Below are positions 19,727 to 31,295 of a stretch of 64,000 nt of DNA, piece by piece. Positions within the stretch are counted from its first letter, which is position 1. Each line of letters begins with the position of its first letter. The notes below the pieces were generated by a model. That model was given only the letters and a program-made list of their open reading frames with translations. It ran no database searches and was not told where the DNA came from. The DNA comes from Phaeophleospora eucalypticola (Eukaryota; Ascomycota; Dothideomycetes; Mycosphaerellales; Mycosphaerellaceae), in the NCBI GenBank assembly GCA_022814565.1, contig JAKLNG010000006.1:124001-188000 (forward strand), in the 5' to 3' direction. A program made the translations under genes and the position numbers.

Positions 19727-21010
19727 TCACGGTATGCAATTTTCGATTCATTAAACATGAAAGCGAGAAGCCTTCAGCGGTTGTCACAACGTGGACTCAT
19801 GCGCCACAACTACTGAGATTGCCCATCCGAACCTGCTTGGTGAGTGCGCCCATTTTTTTCAGTTCTTTATATGTGATGACATTCAAATTATTGGAGCTGT
19901 CCTAGCCCTTAAGGCTCTGAGGAAGCAAACTATACGCAACTTTGGCTGAAAGATGGATATCCACTGCATTGTTATGATTGGAGTACTTTCAATACCGCTG
20001 TACTAATTCTCATATCAGGGGCTCTTTGCAAACCACTCAAGCCGGCTCAACTACAGCACACGCCAACCGGCTTATTTGTGCAAGTTACCTGCCACTACCC
20101 AACGTGGAACAGACCTCGACTTTACCTCCAGGAAGTCTGGCGCAGATGCGAATGCGTTGAAGGCTGCACCTGACCGTGGATCTAGCAAACAATTCAGTCA
20201 TTGCTCGCAGTCACGCTGGACCATAGCTCTGTCTCTCCCTGAAGGCTGTAGTCGAGCGCGAAGGCCAGGCTTAGCTTCTGGAGTTGAAACATCGCCGGTT
20301 GCCATCTCATCTCCCAGGCGAAACAGCATCGCGGCCAAGGTGGACCGGCCCACAGTACGTGGATATCCAGCAGTAGTCGCCTCAAACAACAAACGCTATG
20401 TTTTGGCACCTGGCATGGTTGTAGTTCTCGTAAATGGGAGTCTGCATGTACAACATTTAGGTTTGATCATGCATATTTCCCGAGCACCTTCCGGCACAGC
20501 TATTTTCACTGTCGGTTCGATGGCCTCGGAGACAGATGGAGTTGAAGTTGAATGCCTTCAGCCCCAGACGACGATCATTCCAAGCGCTCTTATTGCAAAA
20601 GAGCTGTTGCCGAATAAAGCATCCACTAGTGCACTCTACGTACGAAGGCGCATGTCATCCACTTCGTCATCAACTCCAGCACCAGCCCTCCGATTACCCG
20701 AACAGCTGCAAGCTTGTTGAGCGCATACCCTTTGCAACTTGCTAGACTCTCAATCCACTGCATAACCTTACTGGCGTTCTGTCAAGTAGGTCCCTGTCTC
20801 CAGACCTTACCTACATGCTTACCGTTTTTACAACGTTTCATCATCTGCCAGCTCACGTGGCGCTTTCGTAATCAATCAAGTTATAGCATTCGGACTTGGT
20901 ACTGTTGACGAGCTGATACCCAGCTTACATATGTCAGCGTATCGGTCCCTCGAAGCGGCGGAGCTGAACTCGTTGGACCAGGTCAAGAACAATTAACAAT
21001 TGAATGCAAC
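19727..21010. other. Intergenic, no convincing gene
   Basis: 1.28 kb upstream of the acyl-CoA synthetase-like gene. A plus-strand open frame at 20076-20720 has a partly protein-like centre (LAPGMVVVLVNGSLHVQH) but no ATG near its 5' end, no recognised domain, and no clear splice join. No RNA gene seen. Confidence 0.5.
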
Positions 21011-22835
21011 ATGTCGACCGACCAACTTGCTGAGGTGTATGGCGGGCCATACGAACCTCCCCACTCACTCTTCGCTTTGATCGAACAAGGGCTGAAGAAA
21101 AATCCCCATGGACCTGCAACGATTTCGATGCACCAGGCTCCTGGACTTTATTCTGATCTCGCAAGAGATGGAGAATCGAACGACAACAATGCTGACGATC
21201 CCGAATGCTTGATATGGACCTACACTCAACTCCATCGGGCTTCGATGAAATTGGCAGCCGGACTGATGGCTCACGGCATCGAGCCAGGAATGCGAATCGC
21301 AACACTATTTCCGAATGGTGTTCAATTCCCGCTCACGCTATGGATGACCATGGCTCTGAGACTGACGGCTTGCCATCTGGATCCAGGTGCTGTGAGCGAA
21401 GCAAGAAAAGAAGAGTTGGCCAAATACATGACTTCGATCAAGCCGGACGTCGTTATGGTAGTCGACCAGCAAGCTGCTAAGGCCGTGGACGGCGTCCTCC
21501 AGAATTATCCCAAAGTCAAGATCATCATCGACACAGAATTCAAACCAAGCGACGGCTTCGCATGGAAATCTCTCCAACACCTAGCCACATCAAGCAGTAT
21601 GTCCACCGCTGAAGAAGAAAAGCTCCTCGACTCCGCTCGAAACCACGACTCTCCTTCTCGCCTCGCCTCCATTCTTTTCACATCCGGCACCTCCAGCGGC
21701 AACCCCAAAGGCTGTCCTCGCCACGTCACAAGCACAACCCACCATCTCACAACGCAAAAATACGCCCGTCACGGCTTCGACACCTCTTCGAGAATCCTAC
21801 AGTCGAGCATGAATTTTCGCGGGATCGCTACGTCTGTCACGACGCATGCCTGGGCCGCTGGAGCAGCGACTGTCATCAGCGACCCAGCCGCTGGCATCGC
21901 AGGCCAAATCGACGCGATCCGCAAACACAGAATCACATGTATTCTCTTCATCCCAGCACTGCTATACGCCATGACCGCTCATCCAGAATTCAAAGACCTT
22001 GACACAACCTGTCTGAAAGACGCCCAAATAGGAGGGGACATGTGCACGCGAGACATTTTGCAAAAGGCCCGAGACGCCTTCCCTCACACCGAGGTCATCA
22101 ATTGCCACGGCATGACAGAGGTAAGATCCCCAAACACCACTTCTCACCATACCTCCCTTCTAACTTCTTTCCCCCTTTCAGGGCGGCGGAATCTTCCAAT
22201 GGCCCTTCTACTCCCACCCCCTCTCCACCATCCCCCTCCAAGGCGAAATCGTCCCCCTAGGCAAAGCAGCCCACGGCGCCCGCATCCGCATCCGCGATCC
22301 AGAAACCGGCCTCATCAAACTCCGCGACGAAGCCGGCGAGCTCTGCATCAGCTGCGAAGCCATCATAAAATCCTACCTCGACAACGTGCAGCCAGAAGCC
22401 TTCATAACCGAAAACGGCCACAATTGGTTCCGGACAGGCGATTTAGCGGTCATAGACTCGGATGGGATCGTGACGATTATTGGGAGGTTGAAAGATGTGG
22501 TGAAGAGGGCTGGGGTTCCGCTCGCGCCTGCGGCGATTGAGAGCTGCGTGCAGAAGTTTACGGGCGCGCAGGTGAGTGTGGTGGCGTTGCCGCATCCTAC
22601 GTTGGGAGCGGAGCCGTTGGTGGTAGTCGATGATTTGCATGGGAAGACGGAGAGGGAGGTGAGAGGGGAGGTGTTGAGTAGGTTCAACGAAGCGTATACG
22701 CTGGGACCGGTGATGACGCTGGAGCAGTTAGGGTTGGAGACATTCCCGCTGAACACGACGGGGAAGATCATGAAGATTGAGTTGTTGCAGAGAGCGAAAG
22801 ATGTTCTGGGCAAGAATGATAGGCAAGCGACGTGA
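21011..22835 (+). CDS. AMP-dependent acyl-CoA synthetase/ligase
   Basis: Two exons, 21011-22120 and 22182-22835, phase 0, intron GTAAGA..TTTCAG; 587 aa. This is an ANL-superfamily adenylating enzyme that activates a carboxylate to acyl-AMP and then acyl-CoA. Visible motifs: the P-loop ILFTSGTSSGNPKGC (about residue 218), the aromatic/Gly motif CHGMTE+GGG around the splice site, WFRTGDLAVID, GRLKDVVKRAG, and the catalytic Lys region NTTGKIMK near the end. The P-loop reads TSSGNPKG rather than the usual TTGxPKG. It is closest in layout to medium-chain acyl-CoA or 4-coumarate-CoA ligase-like enzymes; substrate cannot be inferred. No PTS1 tripeptide is seen (ends RQAT). Confidence 0.88.
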
Positions 22836-22991
22836 ATGGGAATCCGCGAGGCCGAGCTTGCGCTAGTTCTGATTCTCTGTTCTGTCTCAAAGTCGCGGTC
22901 ATACGTGTGGCACAATGGACTCTATCAGTGATCCGCCGCCCAAACGCCTCGCTAATGAATCAATCCTCATGACTTTTCTGTCAGGTGTGTC

Positions 22992-24884
22992 TCATTTCAA
23001 AATCTCCTCCCAATCGGGTGTGATCACGAACTTGCCTCGAATCTGACCCATGTCCATACCCAAAGCCGGCTCTTGGTCTTCTGAGGCGGCGGCATCTTCG
23101 TCCTTTGGCTTGGTCTCTGGCATCCTGGCGAGTAAAATCGTCTCGAGGAAAGCGTTGTCAGTGCCCTGGCCGAGGACGAAGCTGGTACCTCCCCAGTCTA
23201 AAGTTGCTTTGCCAGATTTGTGGATGCGCAGCTTGCCAACCGCGCCAGATGGAAGATGCGGCTGCGGAATGGTTGGTGCGACACCCTCTATGGTCGGGTT
23301 GGGCTTGGTCTCTTCAACTGCCGGGGCAGCATCGACGTCCATGACATCTGCTCTCGGATTGTGAACATGGATTGTGTCTGGATCGTCCTTGACAGAGATA
23401 GGTTCAAGATCTGGCAGTACGGGCGGGAACTGGAACATGTAGACGTGGTTCTCCCTCTGCTCCTGTTGCATCTTGGCACTCCGCATTGCTGGAGTCTCAT
23501 CCGCCATAGCAGCGTCTCCATCAGCATCTGAAGCTTGTGCGGCAGACTCGGGCACAATCTGTCCCAGCTCCGCTCTGATGATTGAGAGATCCATCCGTCT
23601 CCGATCCCACTCGTCCTTCTCAGCCTGGGTTTGAAATTTGGGCTCCTCTAGAAGTGGCATGAAATCCTCCTCCTCGACACCCTCTGCGGTTGATGCTATC
23701 TTCTCCTTAGCTTTACGTCTCGTCTCTGGTGATGACGGCATCTCATGCAGCATGTTTTGGTCGACCTGCACCGCCGTGTCATCATCTAGAGGTTCTTCTT
23801 TGATTGGAACATCGCCCCCAGCGTCTGAAGACGAAGAGCTATACGCAGTCGGGCGTCTCGGCTTGTTGCTTTCACCCGTGACCTCTACATCTCTTGCCCT
23901 TTGCTTGCCCTTCTTCTTTTCGGAGATGTTTTTCTCCGCAGAGTCCTCGCTGTCAAGTAGCCCAGCATCTTCCGCGCTCAAGCCAACCGTTCTGTCTTTG
24001 TGCGGTACTCTTGCCAATCGAACCGGCGCCATCATATAATTGTCTTCGCCAGCATCATCGTCCAGACCAGTCAGATCAACGACTTGCATCTGGTCGATGT
24101 TTTGCTTTGGGCCTGCCTCGGCTTCATCTTCGTCGCTGGATAAATAGCCTCCGTCTTCCGACTTGATGCGCATGCTCGTGTCGCCGCCATATTCAGCTTT
24201 CACCCCAGAACCGGTGTATGAGCCATATGATCTGCCACCGCTGCTGCCGCCACCACCAGCGCCACCACCACCACCTCCTCCTCCTCCACTGCCGCCGGAT
24301 CTTGAACCACCACTGCCTGGCCCTCCACCGCCCCCTAGGAATCCACTTCCACCTGCACTTCCACCGGAGCCCCAACCTGACCTTCTCGCTGAGCCGTCGC
24401 TCTGTACTTGCCCAGAACTGAAAGGTCCGCTTGCAACCTGCTCATGTTGACGATCTCCCATGCGCCCTACTCCACGACCTCTGGCCCCGCGACCGCGACC
24501 GCGACCACGCCCGTCACCTCTGCCATAGCCGAACTGTCTCGCTTCTCGCGCAGCCTTCTTGGCCTCTGCAACTTTTGCCTGCGCTTCTGCCGCCTTCTTC
24601 GCTGCCTCTGCTTGTTCTGCTTCTTTTCGCGCGGCTTCCGAGCGCCTGCCAGCGAATTTCGGTTTTGGTGTCGCCGTCGCTCTTCCTCTACCTCGTCCTC
24701 CACGCGCTGCTGTTGCGGACCCGGGTCGGCTTACGCTGCTTGAGGTTGGCGTTCCACCAGGTGTCGAGGATGCATTGCTCGCGGGCTGGGAAGCTCCCGC
24801 GCTTGCCTGGTCTGCTGTTGTTGATTCAACCTTCACTGGGCTGTCGCTGCCGCCGGACTCGTTCGTGGGCGCTTTCGGAGGCAT
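22992..24884 (-). CDS. RPC53: RNA polymerase III subunit RPC4 (Rpc53)
   Basis: Single exon, 630 aa. The diagnostic C-terminal RPC4 domain is clear: GAVGKLRIHKSGKATLDWGG, then FVLGQGTDNAFLETI, and the end GQIRGKFVITPDWEEILK. RPC4 pairs with RPC5 (Rpc37) in Pol III, where the dimer acts in promoter opening and termination. The N-terminal half is unusual: Ser/Gly/Arg-rich with RGRGRGRG-type repeats and a run of some 60 Gly/Ser residues near 165-225, then acidic blocks and a predicted helical EAE/KAA segment. RG/GR repeats and basic patches are common in this family but the long Gly run looks expanded. Divergent from the kinesin gene. Confidence 0.92.
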   Translation of the reverse strand: MPPKAPTNESGGSDSPVKVESTTADQASAGASQPASNASSTPGGTPTSSSVSRPGSATAARGGRGRGRATATPKPKFAGRRSEAARKEAEQAEAAKKAAEAQAKVAEAKKAAREARQFGYGRGDGRGRGRGRGARGRGVGRMGDRQHEQVASGPFSSGQVQSDGSARRSGWGSGGSAGGSGFLGGGGGPGSGGSRSGGSGGGGGGGGGAGGGGSSGGRSYGSYTGSGVKAEYGGDTSMRIKSEDGGYLSSDEDEAEAGPKQNIDQMQVVDLTGLDDDAGEDNYMMAPVRLARVPHKDRTVGLSAEDAGLLDSEDSAEKNISEKKKGKQRARDVEVTGESNKPRRPTAYSSSSSDAGGDVPIKEEPLDDDTAVQVDQNMLHEMPSSPETRRKAKEKIASTAEGVEEEDFMPLLEEPKFQTQAEKDEWDRRRMDLSIIRAELGQIVPESAAQASDADGDAAMADETPAMRSAKMQQEQRENHVYMFQFPPVLPDLEPISVKDDPDTIHVHNPRADVMDVDAAPAVEETKPNPTIEGVAPTIPQPHLPSGAVGKLRIHKSGKATLDWGGTSFVLGQGTDNAFLETILLARMPETKPKDEDAAASEDQEPALGMDMGQIRGKFVITPDWEEILK

Positions 24885-25286
24885 GATCGGTTCTTCATGT
24901 GTGATAATCGACTACGCGAAGGTCACAACATCTGGTCTCGCAGTAGACAATCGCTTTTCTTAAGTCATGGTCAACCATTGCCGAACTTACTCAACTTTTT
25001 AGTGGGGCACGGAGAGCCTCAGGCTGAATTTCACATGCTGTCGCACCTGACAACCGGCCCGTGCTCTATTTGGCGCTAACTGCAAACAGGAGACGCGCTT
25101 GGAGACAACGCACCAAACGGAGCTGTGCCTTCCCCTAGTCGCTGATCCGCACAGACACCAGATAGCGCCGTGCAATGGTACTCGACGTTTGGATGGATGT
25201 ATAACTCTCTGAGAGAGCGGTCGACCCAAACCCTCATCGAGACCTGCGCCGCTTTCGCCGAACAGAATTGGACGCTGCCAATTGAC
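24885..25286. promoter_or_regulatory. Divergent promoter, RPC4 and kinesin
   Basis: 402 bases between two head-to-head genes. No TATA box seen; pyrimidine tracts on both strands. An in-frame ATG at 25197 could extend the kinesin N-terminus by 30 residues. Confidence 0.45.
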
Positions 25287-27128
25287 ATGGCGACTCGAGC
25301 GCTGACCACTCCGGATTTGCAAAGCTACCACAGCACCGCTAGCACGCCGAGTATGAGGAGCAGGGAGCCGGTCGATAGAATGGAGCGGCCATTCACGCCG
25401 ACGGACGGCGATGGAGGCAATGTCAAGGTGGTGGTGCGAGTGCGGAAGTTCATCAAGAGAGGTGGGTCGGAAACAAGTGCACCGTAAGGCATGTCGCTGA
25501 TGCGATAAACAGAATTGGACAAGAAGTCACCATGCATAGTCAAGATGAACCCGAGAAATCAAGAAACGACTCTATACCCGCCGATCCTGTCACCAGAAGA
25601 AGAGAAGAGCTCCAAGAAGACATACCGAGAGCAGAAGTTTACCTTCGACAAGTCATTCTGGTCACACAGCGAGTCGGATGGACATTTCGCAGGACAGAGT
25701 GATGTATATGGATCGTTTGGAGAAGAGTTCCTGGATCATAACTTCGATGGATACCACACATGCATCTTCGCGTACGGACAGACTGGAAGTGGAAAGTCCT
25801 ATACCATGATGGGCACCCTCGACCAACCGGGCCTCATCCCTCGCACATGCAGAGGTCTGTTCGAGCGCATCGAAGCGGAGCAGAACGGCAGTATAACGTA
25901 CAACGTCCACGTGTCGTACTTCGAGATCTACAACGAGCATGTGAAAGACCTGCTCACACCACGCACCAACACGCCGGCATACCTGAAGATTCGCGAGAGC
26001 CCGAGCGAGGGCGTCTACGTTCAGAACCTGACCGACGAGCCCGTGAAGAGCTATGAGGATATCGAGAGGCTCATGAAGATGGGCGACATGAACCGCACGA
26101 CTGCAAGCACGAAGATGAACGACACTTCTTCCCGATCCCATGCGGTCTTCACCCTCACCTTGAAGCAGATCCAACACGACATCGCCACGGACAGCACAAT
26201 CGAACGCCTCGCACGCATGCGCCTCGTTGATCTGGCAGGCTCCGAACGAGCTAACCGCACCGAAGCCACCGGTCAACGACTCCGCGAAGGAGGCAACATC
26301 AACCAATCCCTCACCACTCTAGGCCGAGTCATCGCAGCCCTCGCCGACCCGAAGCGCCACAAACCCTCCCGCAGCAACGGAATTCAAAACCAAACCAAAC
26401 GCCGCGCAGAAGTCGTCCCATACCGCGACTCGGTCCTCACATGGCTGCTCAAAGACTCCCTCGGCGGCAACTCCAAGACCGCCATGGTCGCCTGCATCTC
26501 CCCAACCGACTACGAAGAAACTCTGTCCACCCTCCGCTACGCCGACCAAGCGAAGAAAATCCGCACCAAAGCGCACGTCAACCAAGACGCCGTCTCCGCC
26601 GCCGAGCGCGACGCCAAAATCATGGAAATGCAAGAAACGATCAAGAACCTCCAGCTCTCCGTCAACGCCGCCGCCGTCCGCAAGCGCGACGAAGCCGACC
26701 GCGCCCGCGATGAGCTGGAGGATTACCAGCGGCAAGTCAACAAAATGCAGCGCGCGATGGAAGAGTCTCGCGCTGTATCGGAAGTCAAGATCCGCGCTCT
26801 CACCGCTGAAGTCGAAGACCTGCGACCACAGAACGAGGCCTTGCAGATGGAAGTCGAAGCGTTGAGACGACATTTGGCTCTCGCGGTGGGCGAGTTGAAG
26901 AACCCCATTGTTTTGCCCGAGGGCTTGGATGGGGATGAAGAAGGGAGTGAGTACGGCGACCGTGATAGTGGCATGGGCGAGGATTTCAATTCGAGTGAAG
27001 ATGAGGGTTTCGAGCACGATTCGTGGCAGCAGGATGTGGACGCGTTGATGAAGGATTTGGGGTTGTTTAAGAGGAAGGTTGCGGATGATAAGATGCGGTT
27101 TCCGCATCCGGAGTTGTTGAATGCGTAA
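25287..27128 (+). CDS. Kinesin-3 family motor, short (UncB-like)
   Basis: Exons 25287-25461 and 25513-27128 (intron GTGGGT..AACAG); 596 aa. The motor domain is N-terminal and complete: VKVVVRVRKFIKR, P-loop GQTGSGKSYT, switch I NDTSSRSH, switch II DLAGSERANRT, and the neck-linker region LRYADQAKKI. The kinesin-3 loop insertion before VPYRDSVLTWLLKDSLGGNS is present. A coiled coil follows (ELEDYQRQVNKMQRAMEE), then an acidic tail. It lacks FHA, DUF3694 and PH domains found in full-length Unc104/UncA, so it resembles the short second kinesin-3 of filamentous fungi. The open frame ends cleanly, so the short form is probably real. Confidence 0.88.
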
Positions 27129-27425
27129 GGTAATGCTCGGGAGGCTTGGAGGGACGGCAGGTTTCGGTTCGACGAGGATGAGGACACGCATGAGATGGCT
27201 TGGATGATGGTTTTCCTTTCTGTTGTAGCGCAAGAGCGGGAGTTGGATGGAGTTTGATGAGATTCTGGATCGATGCCTTCACTTTTGTCGAAATCCAGGA
27301 GAGCCAGTCACATACCAGTATAGTCGATATCACGAATTGAAACGTCAACATTTGCAGAATCTTTAATAATTTCTCACAAACTTCTTGCCACATTTTATGA
27401 TCACTATACAAGTACTGCGAGCCCT
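27129..27425. other. Short convergent intergenic region
   Basis: 3' flanks of the kinesin gene (plus strand) and the hydrolase gene (minus strand). Nothing else seen. Confidence 0.5.
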
Positions 27426-28956
27426 CTATCGTTGCCATTCAATCCGCTCACCAACCGGCTTGGTCTTCCTCGTCAGAATTTCCTCCACCTTCTCCTTCAC
27501 GCCCTGCTTGCCTTGCGTTTGTTTCAGGAAGTGGTCGAGAACTTCCTGGCGCGATGCGAGTTCGTTGACCTTGGTCTGTACTTCTCTCTCGCCTGGCAGA
27601 CCGATCCACCTGTGGGGGTATTGGTAGTAGTCCTCGCCACTGCCACCGGCGCTGGCGTCCAGCAGCTCGAAGTCGTTGTTTTCCATGGCGCTGTTGGAGG
27701 GGAAGAAATTGTCCACGTCATCGCGCGAGACGTCGTCGAGTGATGATGGGGTCCAGTTTGGTGTGCGCTTCGGCTTGTCGACGAGGAGGGCCGTGACGCC
27801 TTCGACGAAGTCGGGGTGTTCCATGAAGCGGGAGGCGATGTAGTGCTCTTTTCGGAAAGTGTTGGAGATGCTCCATTTCGCTCCCTCGCGCAGTTGTCTC
27901 ATCGTGACGCGGAGGGAGGTTGGCGAGCGCGCAGTGATCGTCTTGAGAGTTTTCTCGGCCCATGTATTGACTTCGCCGTGGCCGCGGGAGCCCGGTGCCA
28001 TCTGGGCGAGGCCCTCAAGAGCGCGTATGGCAAGGTCCAAAGTATTGGCTGGTTGGAAAACGTAGTCGATGGCGGCACGGATGTTACCTCCGATGGGCGC
28101 CGAGATGGGCTGGTCGTGAGGTAGACCAGTGACGAATTCTTCGATGGTCCGGTTGATGATTTGGTGTCGCTGGTAGAGATTGTCGTAGTCCTTGAACTGC
28201 AGCTCGGCCAGGCGTGCTTCCAGATCGGGGAGAGAAGATGAGTGGATGTAGTGAGTTGCAATACCAGCATAGAAGACCTGGACACCCTTGAGCTGTTCTG
28301 AGGTCAGAGCGCAGTATGTTCCGAGCTCTCCGTCCATACGAGGCAGGAAGAACGAAGCACCAACATCCGGGAAGAAACCAATGTTGGTCTCAGGCATGGC
28401 GAATACAGTGTTCTCCGTCGCGATTCTGAAAGGTGCGTGTAGAGACAGACCGACACCTCCTCCCATAGTGATGCCGTCAATGAAGGCCACGTACGGCTTT
28501 CTGTAGGTCGCGATAAGGTGGTCGAGCTTGTATTCCAGCGCAAAGTAGTCCTTGCTTTCCTGTTGGCCCTCTGTGCCCTCCTTGTTCTTCTGCGCCAGAG
28601 CAGCAACGTCTCCTCCCGCGCAGAATGCTCTACCCTCGCCCTTGATGACGACGCAGGTCGCCAGCTCACTCTTGCTCCATTCATGCAGTCTCGGAATGAT
28701 CTTGCGGGCCATGCTGCCGTTGAGCGAGTTCAGCTTCTTGGGCCGGTTGAGGGTGATGTTCCGCACACCGCCCTGGTTGCCGAACAGAACATCGTTGGGA
28801 TCGTCGCCGGGTTGCTCTTTGATATCCTGTACTGTTGAAAACTACGACGGCTAGGGTCAGTCAGTCTCCCGGGTCCAGCAGAGGGTGAGGGCGGCTCACT
28901 TGTCTGGAAGCGCTCTGTTGCATGGCAGAACTCAGGATCTTGGCCCGGAGAGGCAT
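27426..28956 (-). CDS. 3-hydroxyisobutyryl-CoA hydrolase, mitochondrial
   Basis: Exons 28956-28900 and 28841-27426, phase 0, intron GTGAGC..CGTAG; 490 aa. This crotonase-fold thioesterase releases 3-hydroxyisobutyrate in valine breakdown (human HIBCH, yeast Ehd3). Visible signatures: NITLNRPKKLNSLN, FCAGGDVAAL, the oxyanion Gly run GITMGGGVGLS, and the catalytic region MPETNIGFFPDVGASF, which has the Glu and Asp expected in HIBCH rather than in enoyl-CoA hydratases. The N-terminus MPLRAKILSSAMQQSASRQ is basic and hydroxylated, as in a matrix presequence. It is divergent from mitochondrial EF-Tu. Confidence 0.93.
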
Positions 28957-29482
28957 GGTCGCTGGTCGGGCTGCGAACCGTCTACAGCAGGTTTGCAGGA
29001 ACATTGGGAAGAATGTGTGCGGGTGCAGGAAGTAGATAACGGAGCTACTCGCAAGCTACCATTGAGAAGCCGAACGGGCTCGAGACCTCGGCTGGCGGCT
29101 GGCTTCTGCAGTGTGGTGATGTGTATATTGTTCGTTGGACGGAATGTGGTTCGTCAATCGTTCGTAGGTTGTGTGGTGTGTTGATGGAGGTTCAGACGAT
29201 TCTACGTCACTAGCAATGCAATCTCCAGAAGCGTTGTAGTGATGTGCCGGCGAGGCGGAGGTGCCGAGTGAGTGAAGGAGCGAGGTGCGGCGAGAAGCTC
29301 TCTCCCGAGAGAACGCACGTGACAACGAAAGTTGGCGGCGGAGCTAAAATATCGACCCGTCGTTCGTTCTGGAGAAGCGTCTCTGAGCATCTCTGACGGG
29401 CACCAGACGACGACTTCTTTCTTCCATCTTTCCATCTTTCTGCATCGGCGCCGGGGCCTGTGTATAATACATCTCTCTTAAT
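28957..29482. promoter_or_regulatory. Bidirectional promoter of two mitochondrial-protein genes
   Basis: 526 bases between the ATG of 3-hydroxyisobutyryl-CoA hydrolase (minus) and of EF-Tu (plus). A TATAATA string lies at 29463, too close to the EF-Tu ATG to be its TATA box. No other element recognised. Confidence 0.5.
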
Positions 29483-30916
29483 ATGTCGTTCGCTCGGACG
29501 TTTCTGCAGACGACGCGCGCTCTGCGCTGCCAGAGCACCAACCCTCTGCACGCCGCTCTCTCCCACAGGGGCCAGTCCCAGTTCGCCGCCTCGTCCATAG
29601 CCACCGCCCGAACGTATGCCACCGTCTTCGAGCGCAACAAGCCCCACGTCAACATCGGAACAATCGGCCACGTCGATCACGGAAAGGTATGAAAGGAAGA
29701 GCACACAGTAGCAGCCAATGGACGCGCCTGCAGAGGTAAAGGCAAGAGACAGTATACTGATGGACATTTTGTTGTACAGACCACCCTCACAGCCGCCATC
29801 ACCAAGCGTCAGGCAGAGAAGGGCTACGGCAGCTATCTCGAATATGCCTCCATCGACAAGGCTCCCGAAGAGCGCAAGCGTGGTATCACCATCTCCACCG
29901 CCCACATCGAATACCAGACCGACAACCGCCACTATGCCCACGTCGACTGCCCCGGTCACGCCGATTACATCAAGAACATGATCACTGGTGCTGCCTCCAT
30001 GGACGGTGCCATCATTGTCGTCGCCGCCAGTGATGGTCAGATGCCTCAGACCCGAGAGCACTTGCTGCTCGCCCGTCAGGTTGGTGTCAAGAAGATCGTC
30101 GTCTTCGTCAACAAGGTCGACGCCGTCGAGGACAAGGAGATGTTGGAGCTCGTCGAGATGGAGATGAGAGAGCTGCTCTCGTCCTACGGCTTCGAGGGTG
30201 ACGAGACCCCGATCATCATGGGCTCTGCTCTTTGCGCTATCGAGAACCGTGAAGACGACATTGGTGTGAACAAGGTGGACGAACTCCTCAAGGCCGTCGA
30301 CTCCTGGATCCCAACTCCAGAGCGTGACGTTGCCAAGCCTTTCTTGATGGCCGTCGAGGATGTTTTCTCCATCCCTGGACGTGGAACTGTCGCCTCTGGC
30401 CGTGTCGAGCGTGGTGTGCTCAAGAAGGACACCGAAGTCGAGCTTATCGGCAAGAACAAGACTCCGATCAAGACCAAGGTCACCGACATCGAGACCTTCA
30501 AGAAGTCTTGCGACGAGTCCCGTGCCGGTGACAACTCTGGTCTGCTGCTCCGTGGTGTGAAGCGTGAGGACGTCCTCCGTGGAATGGTCATTGCCCAGCC
30601 AGGCACCGTCAAGTCCCACAAGAAGTTCCTGACCTCGATGTACGTCCTCACCAAGGAAGAAGGTGGCCGTCACACTGGTTTCCACAACAACTACAAGCCA
30701 CAGCTCTTCCTCCGAACAGCCGACGAGGCTGCGACCCTGACCTGGCCCGATGGCAGCGAGCAGGCCAACGAGAACAAGATGGTCATGCCGGGAGACAACG
30801 TCGAGATGGTCTGCGAGATCCACAAGCCCCTTGCTATTGACGAGGGTCAGCGCTTCAACGTCCGCGAGGGTGGACGCACTGTCGCCACTGGCCTGATCAC
30901 CCGCCTGATGGATTAA
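29483..30916 (+). CDS. TUF1: Elongation factor Tu, mitochondrial
   Basis: Exons 29483-29686 and 29780-30916, intron GTATGA..TACAG; 446 aa. EF-Tu brings aminoacyl-tRNA to the mitoribosome as a GTP complex. All G motifs are present: GHVDHGKTT (split by the intron after Lys), RGITIS, DCPGHAD, NKVD, and GSAL. Residues 1-45 ([16 protein letters not shown]..) form an Arg/Ser-rich matrix presequence ahead of the mature start near [18 protein letters not shown]. Codon use is strongly biased to C- and G-ending codons, as expected for a highly expressed gene; this bias also creates a 667-codon antisense open frame with no protein support. Confidence 0.96.
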
Positions 30917-31295
30917 GCGATTGCTTCGTAGAAGGGTGACATTGGCTTTGAACGGTGATCTTGTGGGGAGGAAAGAAGTCGAGGACGCGAGACGAGGTGT
31001 AAGATGACATGTACAGCTACGACGGCTCCAGGCTCCCTTTAGCTTCGACGACTGTGTTTGCTGTACTTTATACCTTGGCGCACATGAGGAAGGACAGAAG
31101 GGAAGGACAGGAAAAGAAGGAAAGCAATGCATAGCCTGGCGTTGGCTTCTTTTCCGCCCAAGGACGTGACTACTACAATCTGTGTGTACTGTAGCATTTT
31201 TTGATACCACCAAAAGCCAATCCCAGCTCTCAACAACACATCACCAAGCAACCTCAGCCTTTCCAGCTCTCGCTCTTCTACTTTTGACTCTACTT
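30917..31295. other. Convergent intergenic region, EF-Tu and Trm3
   Basis: 379 bases holding both 3' UTRs; T- and A-rich runs near 31080-31200 are suitable for 3' end formation. No gene. Confidence 0.5.

Noticed and set aside
20076..20720. Plus-strand ORF with LAPGMVVVLVNGSLHVQH
   Set aside because: The centre is mildly protein-like, but there is no ATG near the 5' end, no splice join to an upstream exon and no known domain. Kept only as a note.
24163..24450. Proline-run plus-strand ORF (PPPPPAPPPPP)
   Set aside because: It is the antisense reading of the Gly/Ser run in RPC4.
29210..31213. 667-codon minus-strand open frame opposite EF-Tu
   Set aside because: It is exactly antisense to a highly expressed gene with strong C/G third-position bias, which removes stop codons from the opposite frame. 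It has no ATG in good context, no domain, and crosses the EF-Tu intron and promoter.
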